Under the pieces are notes generated by a model, which saw only the letters and a list, made by a program, of their open reading frames with translations, was not told the origin of the DNA and made no database searches. 64,000 nucleotides of DNA, from the NCBI GenBank assembly GCA_040381475.1, contig JBEIHH010000007.1, positions 13,793 to 77,792 on the forward strand. The letters are read 5' to 3'. The DNA is from JAIBBG01 sp040381475 (GTDB lineage: Bacteria > Bacteroidota > Bacteroidia > Flavobacteriales_D > Sanyastnellaceae). This document shows, piece by piece, positions 16,257 to 26,022 of this stretch. The translations under genes and the position numbers were made by a program. Numbering within the stretch: position 1 is the first letter of the stretch; every line of letters starts with the position of its first letter.

Positions 16257-18797
16257 ATGCAATTACTCCTTTCGGAGATATTGAAACACCCGACGGACCT
16301 GCTTGCTGCAGCGCGTCCGGAGGATTTAACCCTGTTGGCTTGCAACCCTGTTTTGCTAGACCATTTTGGATTAAGTGAAGCGGATATTCACAACAAAACT
16401 ATTTATGATCTCATCGGGAAAAAGGTTCCCCGTGAAAAAATCAAACAACTGTCATCAGATCTCCGCACTCAGTATTTGCTGATAGACAAATCAACAGATC
16501 CAATGAATCACCTGTTTTTTCATCTGGTGAATTGTGAGGGTGAAAACCGTTGTCTTATCCGGGTGAGCAGTCAACTGAGAGCGCAGCTCGAGGAAAAATT
16601 CAGACAGAGCTACGAGCAAAATTTAGCCGGAGTTTTTCGAACAGATAGAACAGGTAAAATATTATCATGCAACAATGCTATGGCTAGAATGTACGGCCTG
16701 AAAACAGCAGCGCACTTGATAGGAAAAAACCAACTGGATTTTTATGAGGATACAGAAACAAGAGAAGAACTTATCGAAAAACTAAACCGCGACGGAGTGC
16801 TTACCAACTATGAAATGGTTATCAGGCGGATTGATGGCACACGTGCTTGTTGTCTGGGTAATTCGTTCATCGAAAGCGCAGATGATGGTGAACAATATAT
16901 CAGCGGCACACTTGTGGATATTACCGAAAAGAAAAATATGGAACAAAGGCTGATGGAGAGTGAGCAGCGTTTCAGGGCTATCGCACAGGTTACCGATGAA
17001 GGGGTGTTGTTCACTTCTGATGGAGTAATAGTTGATGCCAATGACCAGATGGCGCAGATGTTGGGCTTGGCTGATGTTGCGGACTTGATGGGAAAGAACC
17101 TGGGCGACTTTTTAACCAGCGCTGAAATACAACGAATAAAACTGAGCGCCGAAATCTCGCCGGTAAACAAAACAGAAGTGCGTCTGACTGATGAGCATGG
17201 CAAAGCGTTTTTTCTCGAAATTTCTGGTAGTTATCTAGAATATCGGGGCTCGCGGGTACTCGTTCTGGTGGTCAACAATGTTACCGCCAGAAAGAAAGTG
17301 GAGTTGGTTTTGCACCAGAGCGCGCTGCGCTTCCGCTATCTCTTGGAAAACTCCCCCGGAGGAGTGGTTATTCTGACCGATGGAAAGTTCTCCTATCTGA
17401 ATAATGCTGCCTGCGAATTGTTTGGGGTGGAAGATGAAGACTCATTGTATGAACAGGATTTTCTAAACTACATACCCGAAGAACACAAGACTGAAATAGA
17501 AAAAGACCTTAACGATATCAGAGATGGTTATGAGATCGGATATAAGGAAATTAAGATTGAGAAAATCGATGGAACCACAGTTGATGTTGGAATAAAGTCA
17601 ACGCTAACAGCCTATGAAAGTAAACCTTCGATTCAGATAACACTGAATAATGTTACCGCCCGCAACCAACTTGTGCAAGAACAGATTCGCATGCGCCTTA
17701 TTGAGGAAATAAACTCTTCGCTGAAGGCTGAAATCAAGGAACACAAGGAGACACAACAGAAACTGGAGATTCAGCAACGCGAGACGGTTGAACAAAAAGC
17801 AAAGCTGGAGTCAATATTCAACTCGACCGAAAACCTGATGATGTGGACCATCAACAAGCATTATGACATAACGGGAATGAATAAAAACTTCGCGAAATGG
17901 ATGTCAGACTTCTTTGATGAAGATGTTCAGATGAATAACAATATCATGGGAATTCTTCAGCGGCATTTAGATCGCGATTTTTATCAGGGACAGCTGGAAG
18001 CGTTTGCCAACGGCTTCAACGGAAGGCCACAGCAATTCGAGTTCGCATTGCGCAACAAGAAGGAACACACGATTTGGTTGCAGGCTTTTCTGAATCCTGT
18101 TTATATGGACGGAAAGCTGGAAGAGCTTTCGTGTTTGTTGTATGATAACACGGAGCGCAAAGAAATGGACCGCCGGGTGAGAGATTCGCTCAAAGAAAAG
18201 GAGGTGTTGCTTCAGGAGGTGCACCACCGTGTTAAGAACAATCTGCAGGTTATTTCCAGTATACTCAACCTGCAATCTTCATATGTGAATGATCCGAAAA
18301 CACTCGAGGTTTTGCGCGAAAGCCAGCAGAGAATCAAGAGCATGTCGTTCATACACGAAACCATTTACCGCACCGCAGACTTCAGCAAGCTGGAATTTAC
18401 GGAGTATTTGCGCACCATAGTCAACAACCTGATTCAAAGCTACCGCACGGGCAATGAGGCTGTTTCGCTCGTGGCCGATATGGACCTGGTTTATCTCAAC
18501 CTCGATCAGTCGATTCCTTGCGGATTAATTGTGAATGAATTGGTAAGCAACGCGCTGAAATACGCATTCAAAGGAAGGGACAAGGGAAAACTCAAGTTGG
18601 GGCTGCATGAAAAGGACAACGTCATTGAAATCAGCGTTAAGGACAATGGGGTCGGGCTGCCAAAGGACTTCAGTTATGAAAAGACAAATTCGTTGGGGAT
18701 ACAACTCGTTTATGCGTTACTCGATCAAATTGACGCCAGCATGGAGATTAAAGTTAAAGGGGGAACAGAATTTTTAATCAAGTTTCCAAGAAAATAA
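16257..18797 (+). CDS. Multi-PAS sensor histidine kinase (HisKA_2 type)
   Basis: An 846-residue soluble kinase with no transmembrane segment. PAS-like domains lie at about 1-105 (divergent), 115-225, 235-345, 355-468 and 520-635; a coiled coil (about 470-520, EEINSSLKAEIKEHKETQQK) precedes the last one. The dimerisation/phosphoacceptor segment is EVHHRVKNNLQVISS (H657 is the likely phosphorylated His), and the ATPase has the N box NELVSNALKYAF (760-771) and G1 DNGVGLP. HisKA_2 kinases typically phosphorylate CheY-like/LytTR regulators, here the next gene (40 bases downstream). Input is presumably cytoplasmic via PAS ligands or partner contact. Confidence 0.95.
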   Translation: MQLLLSEILKHPTDLLAAARPEDLTLLACNPVLLDHFGLSEADIHNKTIYDLIGKKVPREKIKQLSSDLRTQYLLIDKSTDPMNHLFFHLVNCEGENRCLIRVSSQLRAQLEEKFRQSYEQNLAGVFRTDRTGKILSCNNAMARMYGLKTAAHLIGKNQLDFYEDTETREELIEKLNRDGVLTNYEMVIRRIDGTRACCLGNSFIESADDGEQYISGTLVDITEKKNMEQRLMESEQRFRAIAQVTDEGVLFTSDGVIVDANDQMAQMLGLADVADLMGKNLGDFLTSAEIQRIKLSAEISPVNKTEVRLTDEHGKAFFLEISGSYLEYRGSRVLVLVVNNVTARKKVELVLHQSALRFRYLLENSPGGVVILTDGKFSYLNNAACELFGVEDEDSLYEQDFLNYIPEEHKTEIEKDLNDIRDGYEIGYKEIKIEKIDGTTVDVGIKSTLTAYESKPSIQITLNNVTARNQLVQEQIRMRLIEEINSSLKAEIKEHKETQQKLEIQQRETVEQKAKLESIFNSTENLMMWTINKHYDITGMNKNFAKWMSDFFDEDVQMNNNIMGILQRHLDRDFYQGQLEAFANGFNGRPQQFEFALRNKKEHTIWLQAFLNPVYMDGKLEELSCLLYDNTERKEMDRRVRDSLKEKEVLLQEVHHRVKNNLQVISSILNLQSSYVNDPKTLEVLRESQQRIKSMSFIHETIYRTADFSKLEFTEYLRTIVNNLIQSYRTGNEAVSLVADMDLVYLNLDQSIPCGLIVNELVSNALKYAFKGRDKGKLKLGLHEKDNVIEISVKDNGVGLPKDFSYEKTNSLGIQLVYALLDQIDASMEIKVKGGTEFLIKFPRK

Positions 18798-18837
18798 CCA
18801 CCTTTGCGCATCTTAATGTTGTTCAAAACCCTATACA

Positions 18838-19587
18838 ATGGCGATTAACATACTTGTAGTAGAAGACGAAAGCATTGTCAGAAAAGACATTGAAAGAAGT
18901 CTCGAAAAACTTGGATACAATGTCGTTGGTCAGGCTGATAACGGTGAAAAAGCGCTTGAATTAGCCAGAAGTTTGAAACCTGACCTGACTTTGATGGATA
19001 TCCAGATTAAGGGCAATATGACCGGTATCGACACTGCGGAGGCCATCAAACAGGAAATAGACATTCCCGTTATTTACCTCACCGCTTTCGCAGACGAGCC
19101 CACACTCAACAAGGCCAAGCTCACTGAACCACACGGCTATATTCTAAAGCCTTTTAAGGAGATCGACCTGCATACAACAATTGAGATGGCTATTCACAAG
19201 CACGGTCGTGAAAAGGAAGTGAAGGTTGAGAACGAATTATTGAGGTCACTAACAAGCTTCAAAACAAATGCGAACTACTTGTTCATCAAGCACCAATCCA
19301 AGCTGGTTAAAGTGAATACAAACGACGTTTACTATGTTGAGGCATTGAAAGACTATATGCAAATTGTCACGGCAGATATCAAATTTACAATTCACGCAAC
19401 AATGAAAGACATCGAAAGGAAGTTGCCTAAGAGCGTCTTCCAGAGATTGCACAGATCCTTTATTGTGAATATGGATAAGATTGCTGCCATTTCCGGAACC
19501 GATGTAATCATTGCGGATATCAACAAAGAAATTCCGGTAGGTGGTAATTATCGCGATGAGTTTAGCGCACGAATCAACATCCTTTGA
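18838..19587 (+). CDS. LytTR-family response regulator
   Basis: A 249-residue two-domain regulator. The receiver domain (1-125) has the acidic pair D10/E11, the phosphoacceptor D54 in LMDIQIKG, T82 and K104. The C-terminal LytTR DNA-binding domain (about 148-248) has KLVKVNTNDVYYVEALKDYMQI and VFQRLHRSFIVNMDKI. It should bind DNA as a dimer when phosphorylated by the adjacent HisKA_2 kinase. Targets are unknown; the divergently oriented giant PKD gene ends ten bases away, so it is not under an adjacent promoter. Confidence 0.96.
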   Translation: MAINILVVEDESIVRKDIERSLEKLGYNVVGQADNGEKALELARSLKPDLTLMDIQIKGNMTGIDTAEAIKQEIDIPVIYLTAFADEPTLNKAKLTEPHGYILKPFKEIDLHTTIEMAIHKHGREKEVKVENELLRSLTSFKTNANYLFIKHQSKLVKVNTNDVYYVEALKDYMQIVTADIKFTIHATMKDIERKLPKSVFQRLHRSFIVNMDKIAAISGTDVIIADINKEIPVGGNYRDEFSARINIL

Positions 19588-19596
19588 TGCCGGTCA

Positions 19597-22500
19597 TTAG
19601 CGCAGTAAGATAACTTTCCCGAATTTGCGAAGAATCTCAACATCGCCACCATTGCGCAATTCCATGATCCACGAATAGGATCCGTCGGCCGCGATATTGT
19701 CTTTGTAAAAACCATTCCACCCCTCTTCCGTATCGTTGGTCTCGAACACAAGGATGCCCCATCGATCGAAAATTTTCAGAGAGTAATAACTCACATCGAA
19801 GCCATAGATAACCGGTTTGAAAACCTCGTTGTGTCCGTTAGCATCAGGCGTGAACGCATTGGGGATATGAACCAATACTTCGGGCAATACCTCTATAGTC
19901 CTGTAGGCGGTATCACGACAGCCAAATGTATTATTCACGTATTGCGCAATAATGTACTCGCCATGGTCGGCGTACTCATGAAATCCATCCTCGAATGTAT
20001 CACCATTGCCGTCTCCAAAGTCGTAGTACCAATTGGTTACATCCTCGCTTGATTCATCTAGAATGTCAATTTCCGGATCGCTCATGCCGGCATTGTTTTC
20101 TGCCCAGAATCCGGCTTGTGGCGAAGGGTGGATGACCACACCGTTGTCTATTGTGGTGTCGCTAACACATCCGTGGTTGCTGATGACCTGTAGCGCAATA
20201 TCAAACGCTCCGGGCTGATAGAGTGTTGTGGCCGGGTTTTGATCATTGCTCAGGAAACCACCATCTATTTGCCATGTCCAACCAACAACCAACGAAGGCT
20301 GACCCACAGAACTGAGGTCGATCAATTGAAAAGGAACCCCACTACACATGTGGTCTGGATCTACAGCAAAATCCGCCTGCGGTATTGGATAAATAGTGAT
20401 ACTGTCTTCCACAATTGTTTCGCAACCCATGTTACTGATCGCGGTGAATGTGATATCGTAAGTTCCGAGGGCGCCGTATAGGTTGTCCACGGTAGCACCG
20501 GACTCATTTGTATTTCCATCACCAAAGCCCCACACCTGACTCACCACACCTCCATAAGGAATGGAAACATCTGCATTGAAAAGCGATTCTATACCAAGAC
20601 AGCCATTGTTGTAGTTTAGAGAAACCACAGGCGCTGGTCTTACTTGAACGATCGAGACAATACTATCCGTACACCCGAAGTTGCTGGTTACAGACAACGT
20701 TACGGGGATTTCACCGTAACCATTGAAAGCATATTCAAGGTCACCATCGGTAATGATCGTTTGGCCTTCTGTCGACCACGACCACAGCACCAGGCTGTCC
20801 GCAGCAATGAAACTCGACTCAGCGAACAATTGCATATTGTTTTGACAGGCAAAGTCCGGCGCGAATTGCGGTGCCGGAACAGCGTGAACGTCTGCGGAAC
20901 TATCCAGTGATGCTTCGCATCCCATATCCGAAATAGCGGATAGTTCGAATGCGTAATTGCCATGAGTAGGAAAAAGAACCGGCGCCGGATTAAAGGCGTT
21001 GTCTGTTCCGCCAATACCAAAGTCCCACGTAACAGAAGCTATAGAGCCTTGTTCTATGGTTGAGAGGTTTTGAACAATCAGTCCTGTGTTCAGGCACGCA
21101 GTATCAAAAGCAATGTCCAGTTGAGGAACAGCGTGGACAGGAAGAATGGAAGAGTCTTGTGAAGAGCACCCATTGTTATCAGTGAAGTAATAGTGCAACA
21201 CATATTGACCTATGCCAATGGTTGGATCAAATGACAATACTGTATCTTGATTGTATGTGTAAGTCCCCCCGATAGGCGTGCCGGTGGTTAAATCCACAAT
21301 GCTGTCAGATTCGCAAACAACACCAAAATCAGGGAAGTCCACCACCGGAAGTGCGTTCAGCATAACCGTTGCAGTCGCGGAATTCAAACACATGAAGGCA
21401 TCGGTATAAGTGTACTCTACATCATAAGAATTTCCGGGCGGAAGCATGGTGTTGAAAGAGACAGCAGGAACACCACCAACAGTGTATACCCCGGGCGGAT
21501 CAGAAGGTAAACCGGTTGTCAGGCTCATCACGGGTTCTCCATAACAGATATCTGCGGGCATATCAATTGTTACAATCGGAAGGTCGCGGACTTCTAGTTC
21601 GATGGTATCTGTGCGCACGCAGTCTGAGTAATATCCCGTCAGCACAAACTCTGCGTCATCAAAGGGGTGTAACAAGAATTCATTGCTTGCAGCCCCGGGT
21701 GATATTTCACTCATCGATTCCCAGACAAATGAAGTTGCATTACTTATTTCTAGTAAGAGGGTATCACCAAAGCAAATATATTCCGGAACAGAGTAAGCCA
21801 TTGTGAACTCATCAACAGAGACTGTGTCTGTGCAACTAATGAGCACCGCGCATCCATTGGGGTCTGTCATAATCACAGAGGGACAGTATTCACCGGGATT
21901 TAAATAGGTGTGCGATGTTACTGTGTTTCCAGATGGGTCACCGGAACCGTCGTTGAAGTCCCAGAAATATTCGAAATAAGTATCTGCAGGGTTGAAGGCA
22001 CCCAGGTTAAGCTCGAATGGCGCGCAGTTTGCGGTATCAATCACTTGTTCAAATGGTCCGATCTGATTGCCATAATTCAAAATGTCGGGCACAACAAGGC
22101 TATCCACACAACCGAAATTATTTATTACAGTCAATGTTACATCGTAGACACCTATGGGATATGTGTGAAAAGCCACGAGGCCAAAGCCGGATTGATCATC
22201 ACCAAAATCCCACCCTGATGAAACAACTGTCCCCGGCGTTGTGTTGTTGAACTGCACACCAAACAAACAGTTGTTGATGATTGGAGTGAATTCAAAGTTC
22301 ACTTCGGGATTCACGATATGCACCGCATCATTGTTGCAATAGGATGTAACACAACCGGCTTGGTTATCAGCAAACAGGCAAACCTCATAAGTGCCGTTGG
22401 TTGAAAACGTATGTGATGGCTCTTCTAAAGCACTCGTGTTGTCGGTGCTGGTTGGATCTCCGAAATCCCAGAAATAGGTTGTTCCCGCAGGGCCGTTGCT

Positions 22501-25254
22501 GTAATTGATAAAATGAACAACATCACCAATACAACTTGGGTCTGATGCGGCCTCAAAATCAGCTGTAGCCGGAAGCACAACATCAATGTTTTGAGTAACC
22601 TCCGACACACAACCAAGACTATCTGTTGCGGTTAGTGTTGCTGACAAGGGCGCGGTGTAATTGTAAGGAGGATTGAATGTGTGAAAAGGATTTTCACTTG
22701 TGCTAACAGTACCATCACTGAATATCCATTGCCATGATGCCAAATTTTGCAGATCGGGTTCAAACCCAATATTCACCGTGTTGCACAAATCAATGGTAGC
22801 GGTGTTGAATGAAGCGAAATCCGGATTAGCCGCAACGAGTATGGCATCATCATATACCATAGTTACTGAGCAACCATTTTCATCCGTTACGGTCGCCGTT
22901 ACGTCGTAGTATCCGCCCGCGTAGAATGTCACATTGGGCCATTCAATTTCATCAGGATTGTCGGATGTGTATTCTTCGGTGGCACCCGATGAAGTATATG
23001 AAATATTCCATTCTTCGAATGTTTCATTCCATTGCGCTGTGATGTGATCACCATTGCTCACGCTCACATCCCAGAACGGATATGCATACTCTGCACTGAA
23101 TTCTGAAATAAGAGGAGGACAACCGGATTCGGGCGTAAAAGACATGACTGGTTCGGGGTCACTTACGGTTATTTCGACGGACTTGACATCGGGACAATCC
23201 GAACCATCGGCGTAAGCCGTTAGCATCACCGTATAGACTCCCGCAGTGTCATATTGGTGGGTAGGATTGGAAACATCACTTAGAATGTTGCCATCCCCAA
23301 AGTCCCAGACTATGGAGTCAGCACCAATAGAAATATCAGCAAAAATTGCTGTCATATCACCGCACACTACCTGAAACTCAAAAAGCGCGACAGGCGGTTG
23401 CACATAAATGTAATTGTCAAATGTTTGAAGAACGTTGCACGCTCCGTTGAATACCGTGAGAGTGAGGTCATACCATCCGGTATCCGCGTAATCATGTATG
23501 ATGCAGTTTTCGGACAGAGGCATAACAACCCAACCACTTCCATCATAAAAATTCCAGGTGTATGTATTTCCGGGTTGATTATCGATGCAAAATTCTACCG
23601 GTTGGCCGGCACAAGTAGTATCCGCTGATGAGGAGAACGTGGCATCCACCTGCATAAGCACATTGATGTTCTGCGTATTGGTATAAGTAGCTGTACAGCC
23701 GGTTATTGTCTCGATAGTAAGAGTGATCGTGTATATGCCCGGTGCGTCATACATAAACATAGGCATAAGACCTTCTGCGTCTGTTGTTCCATCGCTGTTA
23801 AAGTCCCAGAAATAAAAAGCAACAGGATCAACGGAGGTTACCTGAACGTTGAATATGGGTACGTTTTGATCGGTGCAGACACTTGAACCGTTGTCAAATG
23901 CAACTTCGGGTTCCTGAACGATTATATAGTCAGAGATCGTCAGCTGATGGGTACACCCTGAATTGTTGGTTCCAACAAGGCGAACATCATATTCGCCGTA
24001 ATCATTGAAGGTATAAGTAAGATCGGCCGACGTTCCAACAGATACGTTGTTTACGAACCACTCATAGGTAATGGTGCCGGCTCCTGTTGTCAGATTTGTG
24101 AAATTCACAGTGAATGGGTAGGCGCAGGACTGAAGCGTATCACCCGCGAAATCAACATCAATTCCTTCAACAACATCTATGGAATTTGGGTTCGAGAAGG
24201 TATCACCACAATTCCCCCCGTAGTTGATGGTAAGCGAGGGCGAATAGCTTCCGTTTTGTGCAAAGATGTATGTGGCAGCAGGATTGTTTGAGTCTACAGT
24301 TCCGTTTCCGTCAAAATCCCACTGAACACTTAGTGGTTGCGGTGTTGAGGTACTTGTGAAGGTGATTGGTTCGCCCTCACAAACAGTGTTGTCTGAAATA
24401 GAAAATTGAGCCGAAGCTGTTTCGAAGATTACAACCTCTGTGCATTGTTGATCTTCACAACCAATCTGATCGGTGATGGTCATGCATACATCAAAAGTAC
24501 CGGGCGTGTTGAACGTATGTGTTGTAGGCTGAATGCCTGCAACCGTTGTCTGCTCGCCGTCCCCGAAATACCAGGTGGCACTCAGAGAGGATGTGCCCGT
24601 CGAACTGTTTGTGAAACTAATTTCGACTGGTGGTTCGCAAGTAAGTTGGCTGCTTGAGGTAAAAAGAGCGTTGGGAAAATTGTTGGTTACGGTGATTAAT
24701 CCTGACATCGAAATGTCCGCAAAACAACCATACTCATCTTCAACTGAAAATACCGGAGAATAAACACCTACTTCTTCATAGCAGTAAGTTGGATGTTGCT
24801 CGGTTGATGAACCCCCATCTCCAAAGTCCCAGGACCACTCAACAATGTCACCCCCACCCTCAACGCTAACGTCGCTGAAGTCAACACAAAAGGGAAAACA
24901 ACCAGTAACATCGTCGGCGGAGAAATTTGCCGTGGGCAAAGCGCGGACGTTGATATAGTCGTTTTGTGTTGCTGTTTGATTGCCATTGATAGTCAGGCTT
25001 ACGTCATATGCACCGGGTTGAGAGAAAATGGCGATATAGGTTGATGAAGTTGCCGTGAGCACATTCCCGGAAGGTGTTGTAATTTGCCAGAAATAACTTG
25101 TAATACCCGTTGTCGGTGTTGTAACATTGATCACTACGCCGAGTGGTGCGCAACCATCGGTGGAGTTCGTTGAAAAACTCACCTGAGCCGAAACCTTCTG
25201 AGCCGAAAAGGCGGCAAGCGCAACGACGAACAAGGCTATAGTGCACGTTTTCAC
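19597..25254 (-). CDS. Giant PKD-repeat surface protein with type B T9SS (gliding-associated) C-terminus
   Basis: About 1885 residues. From the GTG at 25254 the protein starts with a standard signal peptide (MKTCTIALFVVALAAFSAQ); a TTG at 25284 would add ten residues before it. The body is about 18 PKD modules of roughly 80-95 residues (cores like WSWDFGDG, VWDFGDG, FWDFGD; each usually ending in a G-C pair before the next linker) plus three divergent Ig-like modules near residues 1140-1330. The final 90 residues are the gliding-motility-associated C-terminal domain (IPNAFTPDANGHNEVFKP, KIFDRWG, GSYSWIMEL). Such proteins are exported through T9SS and serve in adhesion or as filamentous surface structures. 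Recurrent Cys at module ends suggests intermodule disulfides. Confidence 0.94.
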   Translation of the reverse strand: MKTCTIALFVVALAAFSAQKVSAQVSFSTNSTDGCAPLGVVINVTTPTTGITSYFWQITTPSGNVLTATSSTYIAIFSQPGAYDVSLTINGNQTATQNDYINVRALPTANFSADDVTGCFPFCVDFSDVSVEGGGDIVEWSWDFGDGGSSTEQHPTYCYEEVGVYSPVFSVEDEYGCFADISMSGLITVTNNFPNALFTSSSQLTCEPPVEISFTNSSTGTSSLSATWYFGDGEQTTVAGIQPTTHTFNTPGTFDVCMTITDQIGCEDQQCTEVVIFETASAQFSISDNTVCEGEPITFTSTSTPQPLSVQWDFDGNGTVDSNNPAATYIFAQNGSYSPSLTINYGGNCGDTFSNPNSIDVVEGIDVDFAGDTLQSCAYPFTVNFTNLTTGAGTITYEWFVNNVSVGTSADLTYTFNDYGEYDVRLVGTNNSGCTHQLTISDYIIVQEPEVAFDNGSSVCTDQNVPIFNVQVTSVDPVAFYFWDFNSDGTTDAEGLMPMFMYDAPGIYTITLTIETITGCTATYTNTQNINVLMQVDATFSSSADTTCAGQPVEFCIDNQPGNTYTWNFYDGSGWVVMPLSENCIIHDYADTGWYDLTLTVFNGACNVLQTFDNYIYVQPPVALFEFQVVCGDMTAIFADISIGADSIVWDFGDGNILSDVSNPTHQYDTAGVYTVMLTAYADGSDCPDVKSVEITVSDPEPVMSFTPESGCPPLISEFSAEYAYPFWDVSVSNGDHITAQWNETFEEWNISYTSSGATEEYTSDNPDEIEWPNVTFYAGGYYDVTATVTDENGCSVTMVYDDAILVAANPDFASFNTATIDLCNTVNIGFEPDLQNLASWQWIFSDGTVSTSENPFHTFNPPYNYTAPLSATLTATDSLGCVSEVTQNIDVVLPATADFEAASDPSCIGDVVHFINYSNGPAGTTYFWDFGDPTSTDNTSALEEPSHTFSTNGTYEVCLFADNQAGCVTSYCNNDAVHIVNPEVNFEFTPIINNCLFGVQFNNTTPGTVVSSGWDFGDDQSGFGLVAFHTYPIGVYDVTLTVINNFGCVDSLVVPDILNYGNQIGPFEQVIDTANCAPFELNLGAFNPADTYFEYFWDFNDGSGDPSGNTVTSHTYLNPGEYCPSVIMTDPNGCAVLISCTDTVSVDEFTMAYSVPEYICFGDTLLLEISNATSFVWESMSEISPGAASNEFLLHPFDDAEFVLTGYYSDCVRTDTIELEVRDLPIVTIDMPADICYGEPVMSLTTGLPSDPPGVYTVGGVPAVSFNTMLPPGNSYDVEYTYTDAFMCLNSATATVMLNALPVVDFPDFGVVCESDSIVDLTTGTPIGGTYTYNQDTVLSFDPTIGIGQYVLHYYFTDNNGCSSQDSSILPVHAVPQLDIAFDTACLNTGLIVQNLSTIEQGSIASVTWDFGIGGTDNAFNPAPVLFPTHGNYAFELSAISDMGCEASLDSSADVHAVPAPQFAPDFACQNNMQLFAESSFIAADSLVLWSWSTEGQTIITDGDLEYAFNGYGEIPVTLSVTSNFGCTDSIVSIVQVRPAPVVSLNYNNGCLGIESLFNADVSIPYGGVVSQVWGFGDGNTNESGATVDNLYGALGTYDITFTAISNMGCETIVEDSITIYPIPQADFAVDPDHMCSGVPFQLIDLSSVGQPSLVVGWTWQIDGGFLSNDQNPATTLYQPGAFDIALQVISNHGCVSDTTIDNGVVIHPSPQAGFWAENNAGMSDPEIDILDESSEDVTNWYYDFGDGNGDTFEDGFHEYADHGEYIIAQYVNNTFGCRDTAYRTIEVLPEVLVHIPNAFTPDANGHNEVFKPVIYGFDVSYYSLKIFDRWGILVFETNDTEEGWNGFYKDNIAADGSYSWIMELRNGGDVEILRKFGKVILLR

Positions 25255-25367
25255 GGCTGATTGTATGGATAGGGTGTTTAACAATCGGGTGGATTGTGCA
25301 GTTTATACTGCACTGCCGAGATTAATGTTTCGCTTTGCAACAAGCACAGCGCCAACTCAGGAGGTTA

Positions 25368-25375
25368 TATTTTTG
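25368..25375 (+). promoter_or_regulatory. -7 box TATTTTTG upstream of the DUF502 gene
   Basis: An exact TAnnTTTG match 17 bases before the ATG at 25393. This placement is why that ATG is preferred over the longer frame starting at 25294. Confidence 0.5.
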
Positions 25376-25392
25376 GGCCTCAAAAGAATGAT

Positions 25393-26022
25393 ATGAAAAA
25401 CAGGTATTTCAGGAAGTTTATTAATTATGTACTCAACGGTTTGTTGATTACACTTCCTGTTTTTGGCACAGCATATATTATTTATGAATTGTTCAAATGG
25501 CTCGATGGCCTCGTGCCACATATGTTTTATACGGACGAAGAAATACTATCAAGAGGCGATAATTTTTCCGGCATCGGCATACTTGTTCTATTGGCCTTGC
25601 TATTTGTAATGGGCTGGTTTGGAAGCCTGTTCATCAACGAAAGACTAAAGGAACTCTTCGAGCGACTACTGAACAAAATACCGGGTGTCAACAATCTTTA
25701 TCACACCATCTCAGACATTCTGAGTGCCTTTGTTGGGAACAAAAAGAAATTCAACCAACCAGTACTCGTTAAAGTGAGCGATCAGCTTGACATGGAAATG
25801 ATAGGTTTCGTAACAGATACTGACCTTTCAGTATTGGGAGATATTTCCGGCAAGGTCGCAGTCTATTTTCCCATGAGTTACAGCTTTGCAGGACACATGA
25901 TGATTGTTCCAACGAAGAACATCAAACGCATTGAACGCAACGCAGTGGATATCATGAAATATACTGTCAGCGGCGGAATAGTCGAATTAGAACCAGAACA
26001 TGAAAGAACCAAGAACGGCTAA
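25393..26022 (+). CDS. DUF502 family integral membrane protein
   Basis: A 209-residue protein. Two transmembrane helices (about 15-35 and 62-85) are followed by a conserved cytoplasmic part containing IPGVNNLYHTISDIL and the GKVAVYFPMSYSFAGHMMIVP segment typical of DUF502. The family is widespread, and its role is unknown in bacteria. ATG at 25393 gives a normal start next to the first membrane helix. The 3' end overlaps the EamA transporter gene by 23 bases, indicating co-transcription. Confidence 0.88.
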   Translation: MKNRYFRKFINYVLNGLLITLPVFGTAYIIYELFKWLDGLVPHMFYTDEEILSRGDNFSGIGILVLLALLFVMGWFGSLFINERLKELFERLLNKIPGVNNLYHTISDILSAFVGNKKKFNQPVLVKVSDQLDMEMIGFVTDTDLSVLGDISGKVAVYFPMSYSFAGHMMIVPTKNIKRIERNAVDIMKYTVSGGIVELEPEHERTKNG

